NCBI RefSeq assembly: GCF_010727125.1
Contig: NZ_AP022564.1
Coordinates: 2,852,001-2,916,000, forward strand
DNA from: Mycolicibacter terrae
GTDB lineage: Bacteria > Actinomycetota > Actinomycetes > Mycobacteriales > Mycobacteriaceae
DNA length: 64,000 nt
Reading direction: 5' to 3'
Under the pieces are notes generated by a model, which saw only the letters and a list, made by a program, of their open reading frames with translations, ran no database searches and had not been told where the DNA came from. Within the stretch, counting starts at the first letter, position 1. Each line of letters starts with the position of its first letter. Of the stretch, positions 10,332 to 19,747 are shown piece after piece. The position numbers and the translations under genes were made by a program.

Positions 10332-10405
10332 GCCCCCGTAGCTCAGGTGGATAGAGCACATGACTTCTAATCTTGTGGTCGCAGGTTCGAGTCCTGCCGG
10401 GGGCG
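10332..10405 (+). tRNA. tRNA-Arg (anticodon UCU)
   Basis: The acceptor arms GCCCCCG and CGGGGGC pair fully, the D-arm is GCTC/GAGC and the T-arm GCAGG-TTCGAGT-CCTGC. The anticodon loop CTTCTAA gives anticodon TCT. The anticodon stem CATGA/TCTTG contains one T-T opposition at positions 29-41. CCA is not encoded. It lies just before echA14, as an isolated tRNA gene. Confidence 0.95.
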
Positions 10406-10495
10406 CAGCACCGAGGCGCAGCGCCGGGCACGGCGTCGCGTGACATTCTGCCGAAGAACGGCAAAGATACCGGGTAAACCGGGAAAGGTTGGGCA

Positions 10496-10585
10496 ATGAG
10501 CCACGAACGCACGATCATCCTCTACACCGTCTTCATGATCGCGCTGGTGGTGGCGTCGGCCGTGATCATCGCGTGGGTCGCCTGA
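10496..10585 (+). CDS. 29-residue membrane peptide
   Basis: ATG at 10496 follows a GGGAAAGGTTGGG purine-rich stretch. The product starts MSHERTIILYTVFMIAL and ends AVIIAWVA: one predicted membrane helix of about 22 residues after a short polar N-terminus. It lies 90 bp after tRNA-Arg and 24 bp before the enoyl-CoA hydratase gene, with which it could be co-transcribed. No family is recognised. The clean start, ribosome-binding site and continuous hydrophobic segment make a real small protein plausible, but the length alone does not exclude chance. Confidence 0.5.
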   Translation: MSHERTIILYTVFMIALVVASAVIIAWVA

Positions 10586-10609
10586 CCGGTTCGAGTACCG
10601 TCATCGTCG

Positions 10610-11368
10610 ATGACACCTACTGACCTCGTCCTGTTCAGCGTCACTGACCGGGTAGCGCTGATCACCGTCAACGATCCCGACCGCCGCAACGCGGTCACCG
10701 CCACGATGTCGGCGCAACTGCGGGCTGCCGTGGAGCGGGCCGAAGCCGACTCCGGCGTGCACGCGGTGATCGTCACCGGCGCGGGCCGGGCGTTCTGCGC
10801 CGGCGCCGACCTCTCGGCCCTCGGCGCCGCCACCGAGGACGGACTGTTGGCGCTCTACGACGGATTCATGGCGGTCGCGCAGTGTGCGCTGCCCACCATC
10901 GCCGCGGTCAACGGCGCCGCCGTGGGTGCCGGGTTGAACCTGGCATTGGCGGCCGACCTGCGGATCGCCGGCCAAGCGGCTTTGTTCGACGCCCGGTTCC
11001 AGCAACTGGGTCTGCACCCCGGCGGGGGCGCCACCTGGATGCTGCACCGGGCGGTCGGGCCCCAGGTGGCCCGGGCCGCGCTGCTGTTCGGCATGCGTTT
11101 CGACGCCGAGGCCGCGCTGCGTCACGGGTTGGCTCTGCAGGTCGCCGACGATCCGGTCGCCGCGGCCATGACGCTGGCCGCCGGGCCCGCGTCGGCACCG
11201 CGAGACGTCGTGTTGGCCACCAAGGCCACGATGCGCACGACTGCCAGTCCGGGCGCGGTCGAAGGCGAGCAACACGAGTTCGCCAAGCGCACCGAGCTGG
11301 GCCCACAGGCGGCGACCGTCGAGTCACCGGAGTTCGCGTCGCGGCTGGCCGCAGCGCGGCGCAGATAA
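10610..11368 (+). CDS. echA14: Enoyl-CoA hydratase/isomerase family protein (EchA14-like)
   Basis: 252 residues, full length for a crotonase. The oxyanion-hole blocks are visible: [14 protein letters not shown] and [23 protein letters not shown] Glu or Asp catalytic pair is not obvious after [17 protein letters not shown], so the reaction (hydration, isomerisation or another acyl-CoA conversion) is open. The position after plsB2/plsC/WS-DGAT and before bkdC matches M. tuberculosis Rv2486 (echA14). It converges with bkdC, with 9 bp between stops. Confidence 0.85.
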   Translation: MTPTDLVLFSVTDRVALITVNDPDRRNAVTATMSAQLRAAVERAEADSGVHAVIVTGAGRAFCAGADLSALGAATEDGLLALYDGFMAVAQCALPTIAAVNGAAVGAGLNLALAADLRIAGQAALFDARFQQLGLHPGGGATWMLHRAVGPQVARAALLFGMRFDAEAALRHGLALQVADDPVAAAMTLAAGPASAPRDVVLATKATMRTTASPGAVEGEQHEFAKRTELGPQAATVESPEFASRLAAARRR

Positions 11369-11377
11369 CCCGCCCGG

Positions 11378-12559
11378 CTACAGGTCCAACAGCGCGGTGT
11401 CGGGATGCTCGATCAGATCCCGTAGCGCACAGAGGAACTCGGCGACCTGCGCGCCGTCGGCGATCCGATGGTCGAAGGCACACGTCAGTGTCATCTGCGG
11501 GCGCACGGCGACGGTGTCGCCGAGGGCCACCGGCCGCGGTTTGAGCGAACCCATGCCCAGGATCGCCGCCTCCGGGTAGTTGATCACCGGCACCCCGTCG
11601 TCGAGGCCCAGGGCGCCGAAGTTGGAGACCGTGAACGTCGAACCCTGCAACTCGGCGGGTTTGAGGCTGCCGGCCCGGGCGTCGGCGATCAGCCGGGCCA
11701 CACAGTCGGCCAGCTCTCGGGTGGTCTTGCGCTGCGCGTCGAACACCACCGGCACCAACAGGCCGCGGGGGGCGGCCACCCCGACACCGAGGTGTATCGC
11801 ACGGTGGGTGCGCACCCGCGGGCCCTCCGGCGCCTCGACCCAGGTCGCGTTGAGCACCGGGTGTCGCGTCAGGGCGATGACCAACAGCCGCAGCGTCAGC
11901 ACGAACGGCGTGATCGCAGCCCCGTCCGGGCCGGCGGCAAGACGGTCCCGCAGCTGCACGAGGTTGGCGCAGTCCACCTGCACGCTGCCGTGGGCGTCGG
12001 GAATTCTGCTGCGCGACAGTGTCATCCGTTCGGCCATCGCCGCCTGCACGGCGCTCGGCGCCCGCAGCTCCTCGCCACCGGCGGCCGCGAGCACACCGTC
12101 GGTGGTGATCACACCGCTCGGGCCCGGAGGGACACCGCTGAGGTCGACGCCCAGCTCGGCGGCGAGCTTGCGGGCGCCCGGCTTGGCTTTGGGCCGTCCG
12201 GTGGTGGCGCAGGTGCGCCGGCTGCTGTCGAAGGTGTCGTCGGCGCCGTAACCCACCAGCACCGGCGTACGCCCGGCCGGGGCGGCTTCAGCGGGCCCGG
12301 AACCCTCGGCCGTGCCGGTGTCGATGCGCACCAGCGGCGCCCCGACCGCGAGCACGTCGCCCTGTGCCCCGCCGAGTTCGGCGACCCGGCCGGCGTAGGG
12401 GCTGGGGATCTCCACTTCGGCTTTGGCCGTCTCCACCGTGCACAACACCTGGTTGAGCTCCACCTGGTCGCCGACGGCGACGTTCCAGCTGGTCACCGTC
12501 ACCTCTTCGAGCCCCTCACCGAGGTCGGGGACCGCGAAGGTCTTCGGTTCGGCGCTCAC
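11378..12559 (-). CDS. bkdC: Branched-chain 2-oxoacid dehydrogenase E2, dihydrolipoamide acyltransferase
   Basis: 393 residues from GTG 12559, which overlaps the bkdB stop (GTGA); the longer open frame upstream is only the shadow of bkdB. The N-terminal lipoyl domain begins [13 protein letters not shown] and carries the lipoyl-lysine in [17 protein letters not shown] peripheral subunit-binding domain ([16 protein letters not shown]) precedes the catalytic core, which ends with the active-site block [15 protein letters not shown] (His and Asp). It transfers the acyl group from E1 to CoA, giving isovaleryl-, isobutyryl- or 2-methylbutyryl-CoA. Homologue of Rv2495c. Confidence 0.93.
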   Translation of the reverse strand: MSAEPKTFAVPDLGEGLEEVTVTSWNVAVGDQVELNQVLCTVETAKAEVEIPSPYAGRVAELGGAQGDVLAVGAPLVRIDTGTAEGSGPAEAAPAGRTPVLVGYGADDTFDSSRRTCATTGRPKAKPGARKLAAELGVDLSGVPPGPSGVITTDGVLAAAGGEELRAPSAVQAAMAERMTLSRSRIPDAHGSVQVDCANLVQLRDRLAAGPDGAAITPFVLTLRLLVIALTRHPVLNATWVEAPEGPRVRTHRAIHLGVGVAAPRGLLVPVVFDAQRKTTRELADCVARLIADARAGSLKPAELQGSTFTVSNFGALGLDDGVPVINYPEAAILGMGSLKPRPVALGDTVAVRPQMTLTCAFDHRIADGAQVAEFLCALRDLIEHPDTALLDL

Positions 12560-13614
12560 GGCAGCTCCAGGACCCGCTGGACGCTGTCGAGCAGCCGGTC
12601 GGGACCTGGCAGCCAGAGCCGTTCCAGCCGGGCCGGCGGATACGGTGTGTCGAATCCGGTGACCCGCAATACCGGCGCCTCCAGCTCGTAGAACAGCTCC
12701 TCGGAGATGCGTGCGGCCAGTTCGGCTCCGTAGCCGAGGTTTCGTGGACCCTCGTGCAGCACCACGCAACGCCCGGTGCGGCGGACGGATTCGGTGACGG
12801 CGTCGAAGTCGAGCGGGACCAGGGAGCGCAGGTCGACCACCTCCAAGCTCCAGCCGTGTTGTTGGGCACCGATTTCGGCTGCCGCCAGCGCGGTGGCCAC
12901 CCCGCCGCCGTAGGTCAGCACGGTGGCGTCGGTGCCCGGCCGGCGCACTGCGGCGCGTCCGATGCCCGGCTGCGGGCGGGTGGTGTCCACCGGCCCGCGG
13001 GACCAGTACCGCCGCTTGGGCTCCAGGAACATCACCGGATCGGGTGCGGCGACGGCGTGCCGCAGCAGCCAGTAGGCATCCGACGGATCGGCGGGGACAA
13101 CCACTTTCAGCCCGGCGGTGTGTGCCCAGTATGTTTCGGTGGATTCCGAATGGTGTTCGGCCGCACCGATTCCGCCGAATGACGGTATCCGCACGGTGAC
13201 CGGCATCGACATCTCGCCGCGGGTCCGGGTCCGGTACTTCGCCAGGTGGCTGACCACCTGATCGAGGGCCGGGTAGCTGAATCCGTCGAACTGGATCTCC
13301 GGGACCGGGACGAAGCCGCGCATCGCCAGCCCGATGGCGATGCCGATCACCGCGGACTCGGCCAGCGGCGTATCGAAACAGCGTTGCTCACCAAAGGTCT
13401 CGGCCAGCCCCTCGGTCACCCGGAACACACCGCCCTGCACGCCGACGTCGGTCCCGAACACCAGCACCTTGGGCTCGGCGTCCATCGCGTCCCGCAGCGC
13501 CCGGTTGAGCGCCTGCACCATGGTCAGCTGCTCGGTGGCCGAGTTGGGCCCTCCCGAGCCCACGGCCGAGGCCGGGTTCGGCGAGCGGGTCGGCGGTTCG
13601 AGGATCTGGGTCAT
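12556..13614 (-). CDS. bkdB: Branched-chain 2-oxoacid dehydrogenase E1 beta subunit
   Basis: 352 residues from ATG 13614, which shares one base with the bkdA stop; the frame upstream belongs to bkdA's shadow. Typical transketolase-like E1 beta blocks are present: [39 protein letters not shown] and [15 protein letters not shown]. It forms the alpha2beta2 E1 tetramer with BkdA, and together they decarboxylate branched-chain 2-oxoacids and load the lipoyl group of BkdC. Homologue of Rv2496c. Translation is coupled on both sides. Confidence 0.94.
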   Translation of the reverse strand: MTQILEPPTRSPNPASAVGSGGPNSATEQLTMVQALNRALRDAMDAEPKVLVFGTDVGVQGGVFRVTEGLAETFGEQRCFDTPLAESAVIGIAIGLAMRGFVPVPEIQFDGFSYPALDQVVSHLAKYRTRTRGEMSMPVTVRIPSFGGIGAAEHHSESTETYWAHTAGLKVVVPADPSDAYWLLRHAVAAPDPVMFLEPKRRYWSRGPVDTTRPQPGIGRAAVRRPGTDATVLTYGGGVATALAAAEIGAQQHGWSLEVVDLRSLVPLDFDAVTESVRRTGRCVVLHEGPRNLGYGAELAARISEELFYELEAPVLRVTGFDTPYPPARLERLWLPGPDRLLDSVQRVLELP

Positions 13615-14708
13615 CAGCGCTCCCTGTCCAGCTCGACGCGCAGCGCGCGGCGCTGCTGCTGCAGTTCCGGGGTGATGTCGGCGTAGACGGCGGTGAAGAC
13701 CTCGTCGACGTCGAAATCGGCTGCGCCGACCGTGGCGTCGCGCAATTCGGTGCGCAGCCGCTGCGCCCGGGCGGCGACCCGGTCCTCGAGGCGCTGCGTC
13801 CAGACGCCGATGTTGCGCAGGTAGGCGCGGTAGCGCGGGATCGGGTCGAGCGCAGTCCACCGCTCGAGCTCGGCACTGCTGCGGTAGCGGGTCGGATCAT
13901 CGGAGGTGGTGTGCGGGCCGAGCCGGTAGGTGACGGCCTCGATCATGCTCGGCCCGCCGCCGGTCCGGGCCCGCTCGGCTGCCTCGGCCATCACCGCGTA
14001 GCAGGCCAGCACGTCGTTGCCGTCCACCCGGATTCCCGGCATCCCGTAGCCGATCGCCTTGTGCGCCAGCGACGGCGCGGCGGTCTGTCGGTGCAGCGGC
14101 ACCGAGATCGCCCACTGGTTGTTCTGCACGTAGAACACGCACGGCACCGCGAACACCGCGGCGAAGTTCAGCGCTTCATGGACGTCGCCCTCGCTGGTGG
14201 CGCCGTCACCGACGAACGCGACGGTGACGGAATCCTCGCCGAGGCGTTGCGCGCCCATCGCCGCGCCCACCGCGTGCAGCGCCTGGGTGCCGATCGGGAC
14301 CGCGATCGGCGCACAGCATTTCGCGGTGAACTCCAGCCCGCCGTTCCACGTTCCGCGCCAGGCGGCCGCCAGGTTCCACGCTGGGATACCGCGGGTGATG
14401 AACACCCCCAGCTCGCGGTACTGCGGGAACAGCCAGTCGGTCTTGCGCAGGCAGGCGGCGGCACCGACCTGGGCCGCCTCCTGGCCGCGACAGGAGGCGT
14501 ACAACGCCAGCTCGCCTTGGCGCTGCAGGTTGACCAGTTCGGTATCGAACTCGCGGGTGAGCACCATCAACTCGTAGAGCCAGCCCAGGGTCTCCTCGGG
14601 CAGCTCCCGGCTGTAGCGATTCTCGGCGGTCGGCGCACCGTCCGGCCCGACGAGCTGCACAGGTTCAAGGGCGACCTCGGGACCGGTAATGCCTGGCAGC
14701 TGGCCCAT
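13614..14708 (-). CDS. bkdA: Branched-chain 2-oxoacid dehydrogenase E1 alpha subunit
   Basis: 364 residues; homologue of Rv2497c. The thiamine diphosphate-binding motif GDGATSEGDVHEALNFA ... VQNN is intact, and the HTTSDDPTRYR phosphorylation-loop region of E1 alpha subunits is present. ATG 14708 has a strong AAGGAGG Shine-Dalgarno, fitting the first gene of the bkdABC operon. It catalyses oxidative decarboxylation of 2-oxoisocaproate, 2-oxoisovalerate and related acids from Leu, Val and Ile, and supplies substrate to the leucine degradation locus further along on the same strand. Confidence 0.95.
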   Translation of the reverse strand: MGQLPGITGPEVALEPVQLVGPDGAPTAENRYSRELPEETLGWLYELMVLTREFDTELVNLQRQGELALYASCRGQEAAQVGAAACLRKTDWLFPQYRELGVFITRGIPAWNLAAAWRGTWNGGLEFTAKCCAPIAVPIGTQALHAVGAAMGAQRLGEDSVTVAFVGDGATSEGDVHEALNFAAVFAVPCVFYVQNNQWAISVPLHRQTAAPSLAHKAIGYGMPGIRVDGNDVLACYAVMAEAAERARTGGGPSMIEAVTYRLGPHTTSDDPTRYRSSAELERWTALDPIPRYRAYLRNIGVWTQRLEDRVAARAQRLRTELRDATVGAADFDVDEVFTAVYADITPELQQQRRALRVELDRER

Positions 14709-14797
14709 GCGAGCCTCCTTGTGACGCTGCTCCCATTATGCCAGCGACCACGCGCTGACCCGGGTTTGCGCGCGCGGCGGCGGCGTCGTGTCGGGCG

Positions 14798-17380
14798 CTA
14801 GCCGGAGACGTCGAAGATGCCGTGCGCCCCGTTCTCGGCGTGCCGCATGTCGTGATCCATGAACGGGTAGTGACCCGCCTCGGGGAAGGTCAGTTCGACG
14901 AAACCGCCTTGGGCGGGCGCCAGGTCGAGGGCCTGGGAGCCGCCGGAACCGCCGGGCTCGTGCAGCAGCCAGGCGCCCTCTTTGTAGACGGTGTCGAACT
15001 GCGTGCCGACGACGTGGAAGGCGATCGAGTCGCCGGGGCCGGCGTTGACCACCCACACCCGCACCCGCTCGCCGGTGTGCGCCGGCAGCGGGGCGTGCAT
15101 GTACTGGGCCGCCGTGCCGTTGAACATCCAGCCGTCGGGCTGTCCGGCGCGGATCGCCGTGGTCTTGGCGTCGGCGTCGGGCGCTCCGGCATAGAGTTGC
15201 GCGCCGACCAGGGCGTATTCCCGGTCCACGGCCGGCAGTCCGGGTGGGTCGATGATCACCGCGCCGTACATGCCGTTGGCGATATGCAGCGTCATCGGAG
15301 GTGTACTGCAGTGATACAGCCAGGCGCCGGCCCGCCGCGCGGTGAACCGGTAGACCAGCCGCTCCCCCGGCTCCAGCGTGCGCATCGGTTGGTCCGGCGC
15401 CAGCGCCCCGGCGTGAAAGTCGATGCCGTGACCCATGGTCGCGTCATTGATCAGGGTGATCTCGAAGATGTCCCCGACCCGGCCGTGCAGGATCGGGGCC
15501 GGCTCCACACCACCGAAGGTCCAGCGGATCTCACGGAGCCCCGGCGCGACCTCCAGCTCCCGGTCCACGGCGCGCAGTTCCACCCGATGCAGGCCCGGCG
15601 TGGCCGGAGCCAGCACCGCGTCGTACGGCGTCCAGCCCGGCGACGGATCGGCGGCCAGGTTCAGGGTGGCCGGTGCCGGGGATCCCCCGCCCGGGCCGCC
15701 GCCGCTGTGCTCGTGGCGGGGAACGCCGCCGACGGCACGGATCGTCATCGTCATCCCGGCGGCCCGGTGGCCGGGTACGTCGCACCAGACGTCGCGGTCC
15801 TGGCGGACCACCCCGAGATCGAGCACCGCGGTCTGGCCGCGGCTCAGCCGCGGGGTGTGCTCGCCGGTGTCGACGTGCAGGTCGTGCGGCAGTCCGTCGA
15901 CGTTGGTGACCCGCAGCACCAGCCGTGTTCCGGCCGGCACGTCCAGCACGTCGGGCGAGAAGCGCATGTTGTTCAGCGTGACGTCGACGGTGCGTGCTTC
16001 GCCAGCGATTCCGGCAGCTGCCGACGGCGCCGGGGCGCCCATCCCCAGCGCCAGGGCCGAGGCGACCCCGACCGCTGCGGCCAGGCCAACAGCCCCGGTC
16101 ACCGCACCCGAATGCGGCTTGATCGCCTCGATGTCGATCGGGCCGCGCAGCGCCACCGGTAAGGCAAGCCGCAGCGCCAGCAGCAGGAAACTGCCGACCG
16201 CGACGGCGGCCAGCACCCAGCCGATCACCGGCAGCGGTCCCTGCCACGGCCCGGCCACCAGCGGCACGGCGACGTTGATCGCCCCCACCCGCGCCTGCCA
16301 GCCCTGGTCCAGATACGCGATGACCGCCTTGCGGACCGGCGGGCCGTTGGCCACCAGGATCGGCAGCAGCTGACTCAGCGCACCGAGCAGGATCTGCGCG
16401 ACGAAGCCCACCGCCAGCAGGGGCAGCAGGGTGTGCTCCACGAACGCCGGCAACACATCGACGGAGCGCGCCGCGATCAGCGCGACCACCTCGATCACGA
16501 CGGCCACCCCGAGCCAGCCGGCCGCACCGACCAGCATCCAGGCCGCAGGCCCGGTGAAGCTTCGTCCCGGCCACAATCCGGCGATCGCCAGTACGACTCC
16601 AACCGCGTAGCCGGCCAAGCCTGCCGCGGCCAGCCACCAACTGCCGGCGAGTAGGCCCACGGTGGCGACGGCCAACCCGACGGTCAGGGTCGGCAGCGCA
16701 CGACGGGCCATCGCGAAGCTGCGCGGGGTGATCTTCTCCCGGATCGTGGTGGGCCACAGCGTGAAAAGCGTGCCCACCACGGTCAGCCCGATCCAGCCGT
16801 AAAGCATCACATGCACGTGCGTCGTCCACAGCCGCGCATACCACCGTGCAATGCCGAACGCCATCGCCGCACCGGTCGCCGATCCGGCCAGCAGGGCCAC
16901 CACGGCGGCCAGATAGAAACCGACAAGGTAGTCGAAACGCGCCGAGAGCGCGCGCTTCTTCATCGCGATCAACTCGGCGCCGTGGGCGAGGCCGACCACG
17001 GCCACCACGGCGCCGCCGATACCGGTCAGCACCTCGGCGTTCCACGCGACACCGGACAGGGCCGCGACGACGCCGACATTGAGCAGGGTCAGCTTGACCA
17101 CGAGATGCCAGTGCGGCGGGTCGGGAACCCGGCACAGCGTCGTGGTGAAGTGTCCCGACCAGATCACGATCGCGTTGGTTGCCGCGCCGAGCAGCAGCGC
17201 GTGCACCGGCAGCCAGATCGGGTGCGAAATGGCATTGTGCCCGATGAGCAGCGCGACCGAGACCGCCAGCCAGCCCAGCACCACGATATTGGCGCCCAGG
17301 AACACCGGCCCGCGCGGTCCGCCGCGGCGGCGGGGCTTGGCGACCGGCGCCGGGGGTGGTGGCGACCCCAACTGAATCAT
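14798..17380 (-). CDS. Membrane-anchored copper nitrite reductase-like multicopper protein
   Basis: 860 residues in three parts. About 1-435 is a polytopic membrane domain with His-rich helices (HPIWLPVHALLLG, WSGHFTTTLCRVPDPPHW). About 445-540 is a single cupredoxin domain (DVTLNNMRFSPD ... VDGLPHDLHVD ... VWCDVPGHRAAGM). About 560-860 is a two-cupredoxin NirK-like module. The NirK ligands appear conserved: type 1 copper H651, C691, H699, M704; type 2 copper H656, H690, H843; catalytic pair D654 and H789. NirK reduces nitrite to nitric oxide. The membrane domain may receive electrons or anchor the enzyme outside the cell. No NO reductase or nitrite sensor is adjacent, and another copper oxidase activity is possible. 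Confidence 0.82.
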   Translation of the reverse strand: MIQLGSPPPPAPVAKPRRRGGPRGPVFLGANIVVLGWLAVSVALLIGHNAISHPIWLPVHALLLGAATNAIVIWSGHFTTTLCRVPDPPHWHLVVKLTLLNVGVVAALSGVAWNAEVLTGIGGAVVAVVGLAHGAELIAMKKRALSARFDYLVGFYLAAVVALLAGSATGAAMAFGIARWYARLWTTHVHVMLYGWIGLTVVGTLFTLWPTTIREKITPRSFAMARRALPTLTVGLAVATVGLLAGSWWLAAAGLAGYAVGVVLAIAGLWPGRSFTGPAAWMLVGAAGWLGVAVVIEVVALIAARSVDVLPAFVEHTLLPLLAVGFVAQILLGALSQLLPILVANGPPVRKAVIAYLDQGWQARVGAINVAVPLVAGPWQGPLPVIGWVLAAVAVGSFLLLALRLALPVALRGPIDIEAIKPHSGAVTGAVGLAAAVGVASALALGMGAPAPSAAAGIAGEARTVDVTLNNMRFSPDVLDVPAGTRLVLRVTNVDGLPHDLHVDTGEHTPRLSRGQTAVLDLGVVRQDRDVWCDVPGHRAAGMTMTIRAVGGVPRHEHSGGGPGGGSPAPATLNLAADPSPGWTPYDAVLAPATPGLHRVELRAVDRELEVAPGLREIRWTFGGVEPAPILHGRVGDIFEITLINDATMGHGIDFHAGALAPDQPMRTLEPGERLVYRFTARRAGAWLYHCSTPPMTLHIANGMYGAVIIDPPGLPAVDREYALVGAQLYAGAPDADAKTTAIRAGQPDGWMFNGTAAQYMHAPLPAHTGERVRVWVVNAGPGDSIAFHVVGTQFDTVYKEGAWLLHEPGGSGGSQALDLAPAQGGFVELTFPEAGHYPFMDHDMRHAENGAHGIFDVSG

Positions 17381-17423
17381 GATCGCCAGGCTACGGTGGG
17401 CGCGTCACCAGGGGTAAGAGACC

Positions 17424-18677
17424 TTAGGCATCGAAGACGAATCGGTTTCGGTAGTCGCGCAGGCGGGTGGCGATCTCGTCGGGATCCAGCCCCAGGTCGG
17501 CCGGGCGGTAATCCACCGCGCCGTAGCGCCCACGTGGATGGTCGCTACGGAACTGCGACATCGCTTCGCGGGCCCGGGTATCGAGCGACTGACCGGCAAG
17601 CTCGTAGATGGCGGCAACGGTGCCGTCCTCGTCGGCCATGAAGTCTTCGAAGCGCACGTCGACCGACTGCCCCGACGGCAGCACATCACGGTCGCGCAGG
17701 CATCCGGTGAGCAGGTCGTCGGCCCGGTCGAGCCAGTACGCCGAGATCTTGACCGGGTCGGGGTGGTCGCAGGCCATCCGCGCCGCATAGCTGATCATGG
17801 TGGCCATCGACTGCGTCACCTCGACCGGATCCCGATGGGTGACAACGAAAGTCGCATCCGGGAAGGTGGCATACAGCGCCGGGAACTGCTCGAGGTGCTG
17901 GGGGGATTTGAGCACCCAGCGGGTCCCGCCGCGCAGCCATTGCAGCGCCTGCAGGGTGCGTTTGAGGTAGGCGTACGACGGCGTCTGGTCGTGCGCTTTG
18001 TAGTGCGCCGCGAAACTCGGCAGGTAGTAGCTGCATTCGAAGAGCATTCCCGAGATGTCGTTGGCCAACAGCTGGATTTCTTCGTGCGCGTGGTCGACGG
18101 TCATGTCGTGCATGCGCTTGAACTCGGGCATCGAGGTGTTGATCAGGTCCAACCCGACGGCGCAGCGGTCACGTCTGGCCTGCGGATCGGGTTCGCCCGG
18201 GGTGGCGACCGGCTCCATGCTCTCCCAGTAGGGCAGGTACCGCAGCGCCGGGTCGGCGGCGATCAGGTTGTGCAGATGTGTGGTCCCGGTGCGCGGCAGC
18301 CCGCAGATGATGATCGGCCGCTCGATCTCGACATCGTCGATCTCGGGGTGGGTCGCGATCAGGTCTTCCAGCCGCAGCCGGTTGGCCAGATGGCCGACCA
18401 ATTGCTCGAACGCCATCATCCGTCCGACCCCGGACAGGTCGGCCTCGTCGGCAAACGACCCGCACAGGACGTCCAGGCGTTCCCGAAATCCGTTGTCGCC
18501 CCAGTTGTTCAGGCCGGTGCGCTCGGCGGCGGCCTGCAGCAGCATCTCCGGTGTCAGCCGCAGCGCGGCACCGTAACCGGCCAAGCCGTCGCGCATCGGG
18601 ACGGCGGCTGCGGGATAGATCGGATTGGCGAGATCGTCGAGCCGGATCGCGCCCGGACGAGCGGCGGGGGCGCTCAC
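17424..18677 (-). CDS. Sulfotransferase family protein
   Basis: 417 residues from GTG 18677, which overlaps the stop of the DUF1214 gene (GTGA); the longer frame upstream is a shadow of that gene. The PAPS 5'-phosphosulfate loop is ICGLPRTGTTHLHNLI, and the 3'-phosphate-binding segment is FVVTHRDPVEVTQSMATM. It would move a sulfuryl group from PAPS to a hydroxyl of a lipid or small molecule; the acceptor is unknown. M. tuberculosis pairs a related sulfotransferase (Rv3529c) with a DUF1214 protein (Rv3531c), supporting a functional link between these two genes. Confidence 0.85.
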   Translation of the reverse strand: MSAPAARPGAIRLDDLANPIYPAAAVPMRDGLAGYGAALRLTPEMLLQAAAERTGLNNWGDNGFRERLDVLCGSFADEADLSGVGRMMAFEQLVGHLANRLRLEDLIATHPEIDDVEIERPIIICGLPRTGTTHLHNLIAADPALRYLPYWESMEPVATPGEPDPQARRDRCAVGLDLINTSMPEFKRMHDMTVDHAHEEIQLLANDISGMLFECSYYLPSFAAHYKAHDQTPSYAYLKRTLQALQWLRGGTRWVLKSPQHLEQFPALYATFPDATFVVTHRDPVEVTQSMATMISYAARMACDHPDPVKISAYWLDRADDLLTGCLRDRDVLPSGQSVDVRFEDFMADEDGTVAAIYELAGQSLDTRAREAMSQFRSDHPRGRYGAVDYRPADLGLDPDEIATRLRDYRNRFVFDA

Positions 18678-19747
18678 GACGCCAGCTCTGCGACGTCGAC
18701 GACGCGGCAGTTCAGCGGGTCCGGGGTGACTTCCGGCAGGAACCAGCGCAGCCAGATCAGGCCTTTGGCCCGGCCCGCGGTCGACACCCAGTTCGGATGC
18801 CCGGGATCGGTGTCGCTGATCACGATCTGCCACGACCCGTCCGGCCGATAGCTGACCTGCGCGCCATTGATGGTGACCCGTTCGCGGGTGTAGTCGTAGG
18901 TGTGCAGGAACGGATTCCACAGGCACAGGTTCCAGAACACGCACTCCGGGGAGGTGCCCTCGATGAGCAGTGCCTGGCCCGGTTGCAGTTCGTAGGCCCC
19001 CATCGAGTAGGCGGCGTCACCGGCGGCCCAGCCGACGGTGCGGCTCGGCACCGGGTAGGGGTCCTGCAGGGCGTTGGCCGGTAGCCGCACGGGCACCATG
19101 GCGGCCTGCTCGCGGATCCAGGTCCGTGCCGCGCGCATCCGCCGGCTCAGGTCGGCTCGGGTGTCGACACGGCGCGGGGTGTCGTCGAGCGCTTCGATAC
19201 GCCACTGCACCCGCCGATCGGTGCCGGGCTCGGTGAGATAGTCGCGGGTCAGGATGAACACGGCGTCGGGCTCGAGTTTGAGCCAGTTGCCCTGCTGCTG
19301 TTGCGCACTGATGACGAATTCGAAGTTGCCGTGCGCGTCGCAGCCCAGGTCGCGGTCGTTGATCGTGTCGATAATGCGGTCGCTGTAGCGGCCGTCGTCG
19401 GGGCCGCCGTAGACGGTCATGGACAGATAGACCGAATCGCCGCGGTTGCCCGTCACCCGGTAGCTGCGGCTCGGGTCGATCGGCGCCAGCTGGTAGAAGG
19501 CATCCGAATTGTCGCCGCCCCACTTCAGGTACGGCCCGATCACGTCCACCAGGATGGGCTTGTCGGAGTCCCCCCAGATATAGGCCTCGGCGGCGACCCG
19601 CAGCAGGCTCAACGCCCACCGGTAGCCGTCGAGGATGTCGGCCTCCTCGAGAGGCGGATCGGCGGTCAGCAGGCGCTGCTCGACGGCGCGGACCTCGTCG
19701 AGCAGGTCACCGAAGGCCTGGGACAGCTCGGGGAGTTCGTCATTCAT
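18674..19747 (-). CDS. DUF1214 domain protein
   Basis: 357 residues with no signal peptide or membrane helix. The C-terminal part (about 230-340) has the DUF1214 pattern, with MGAYELQPGQALLIEGTSPE, FWNLCLWNPF and WQIVISDTDPGHPNWVSTAGR. No catalytic motif is known. It overlaps the upstream tetR by 8 bp and the downstream sulfotransferase by 4 bp, so the three are almost certainly one transcript and probably act on the same lipid or steroid-like substrate (inference). Confidence 0.78.
   Translation of the reverse strand: MNDELPELSQAFGDLLDEVRAVEQRLLTADPPLEEADILDGYRWALSLLRVAAEAYIWGDSDKPILVDVIGPYLKWGGDNSDAFYQLAPIDPSRSYRVTGNRGDSVYLSMTVYGGPDDGRYSDRIIDTINDRDLGCDAHGNFEFVISAQQQQGNWLKLEPDAVFILTRDYLTEPGTDRRVQWRIEALDDTPRRVDTRADLSRRMRAARTWIREQAAMVPVRLPANALQDPYPVPSRTVGWAAGDAAYSMGAYELQPGQALLIEGTSPECVFWNLCLWNPFLHTYDYTRERVTINGAQVSYRPDGSWQIVISDTDPGHPNWVSTAGRAKGLIWLRWFLPEVTPDPLNCRVVDVAELAS

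Noticed and set aside
15531..17135. Long minus-strand frame overlapping the NirK-like gene
   Set aside because: Arg/Gly-rich, without motifs; a shadow of the copper protein gene in another frame.
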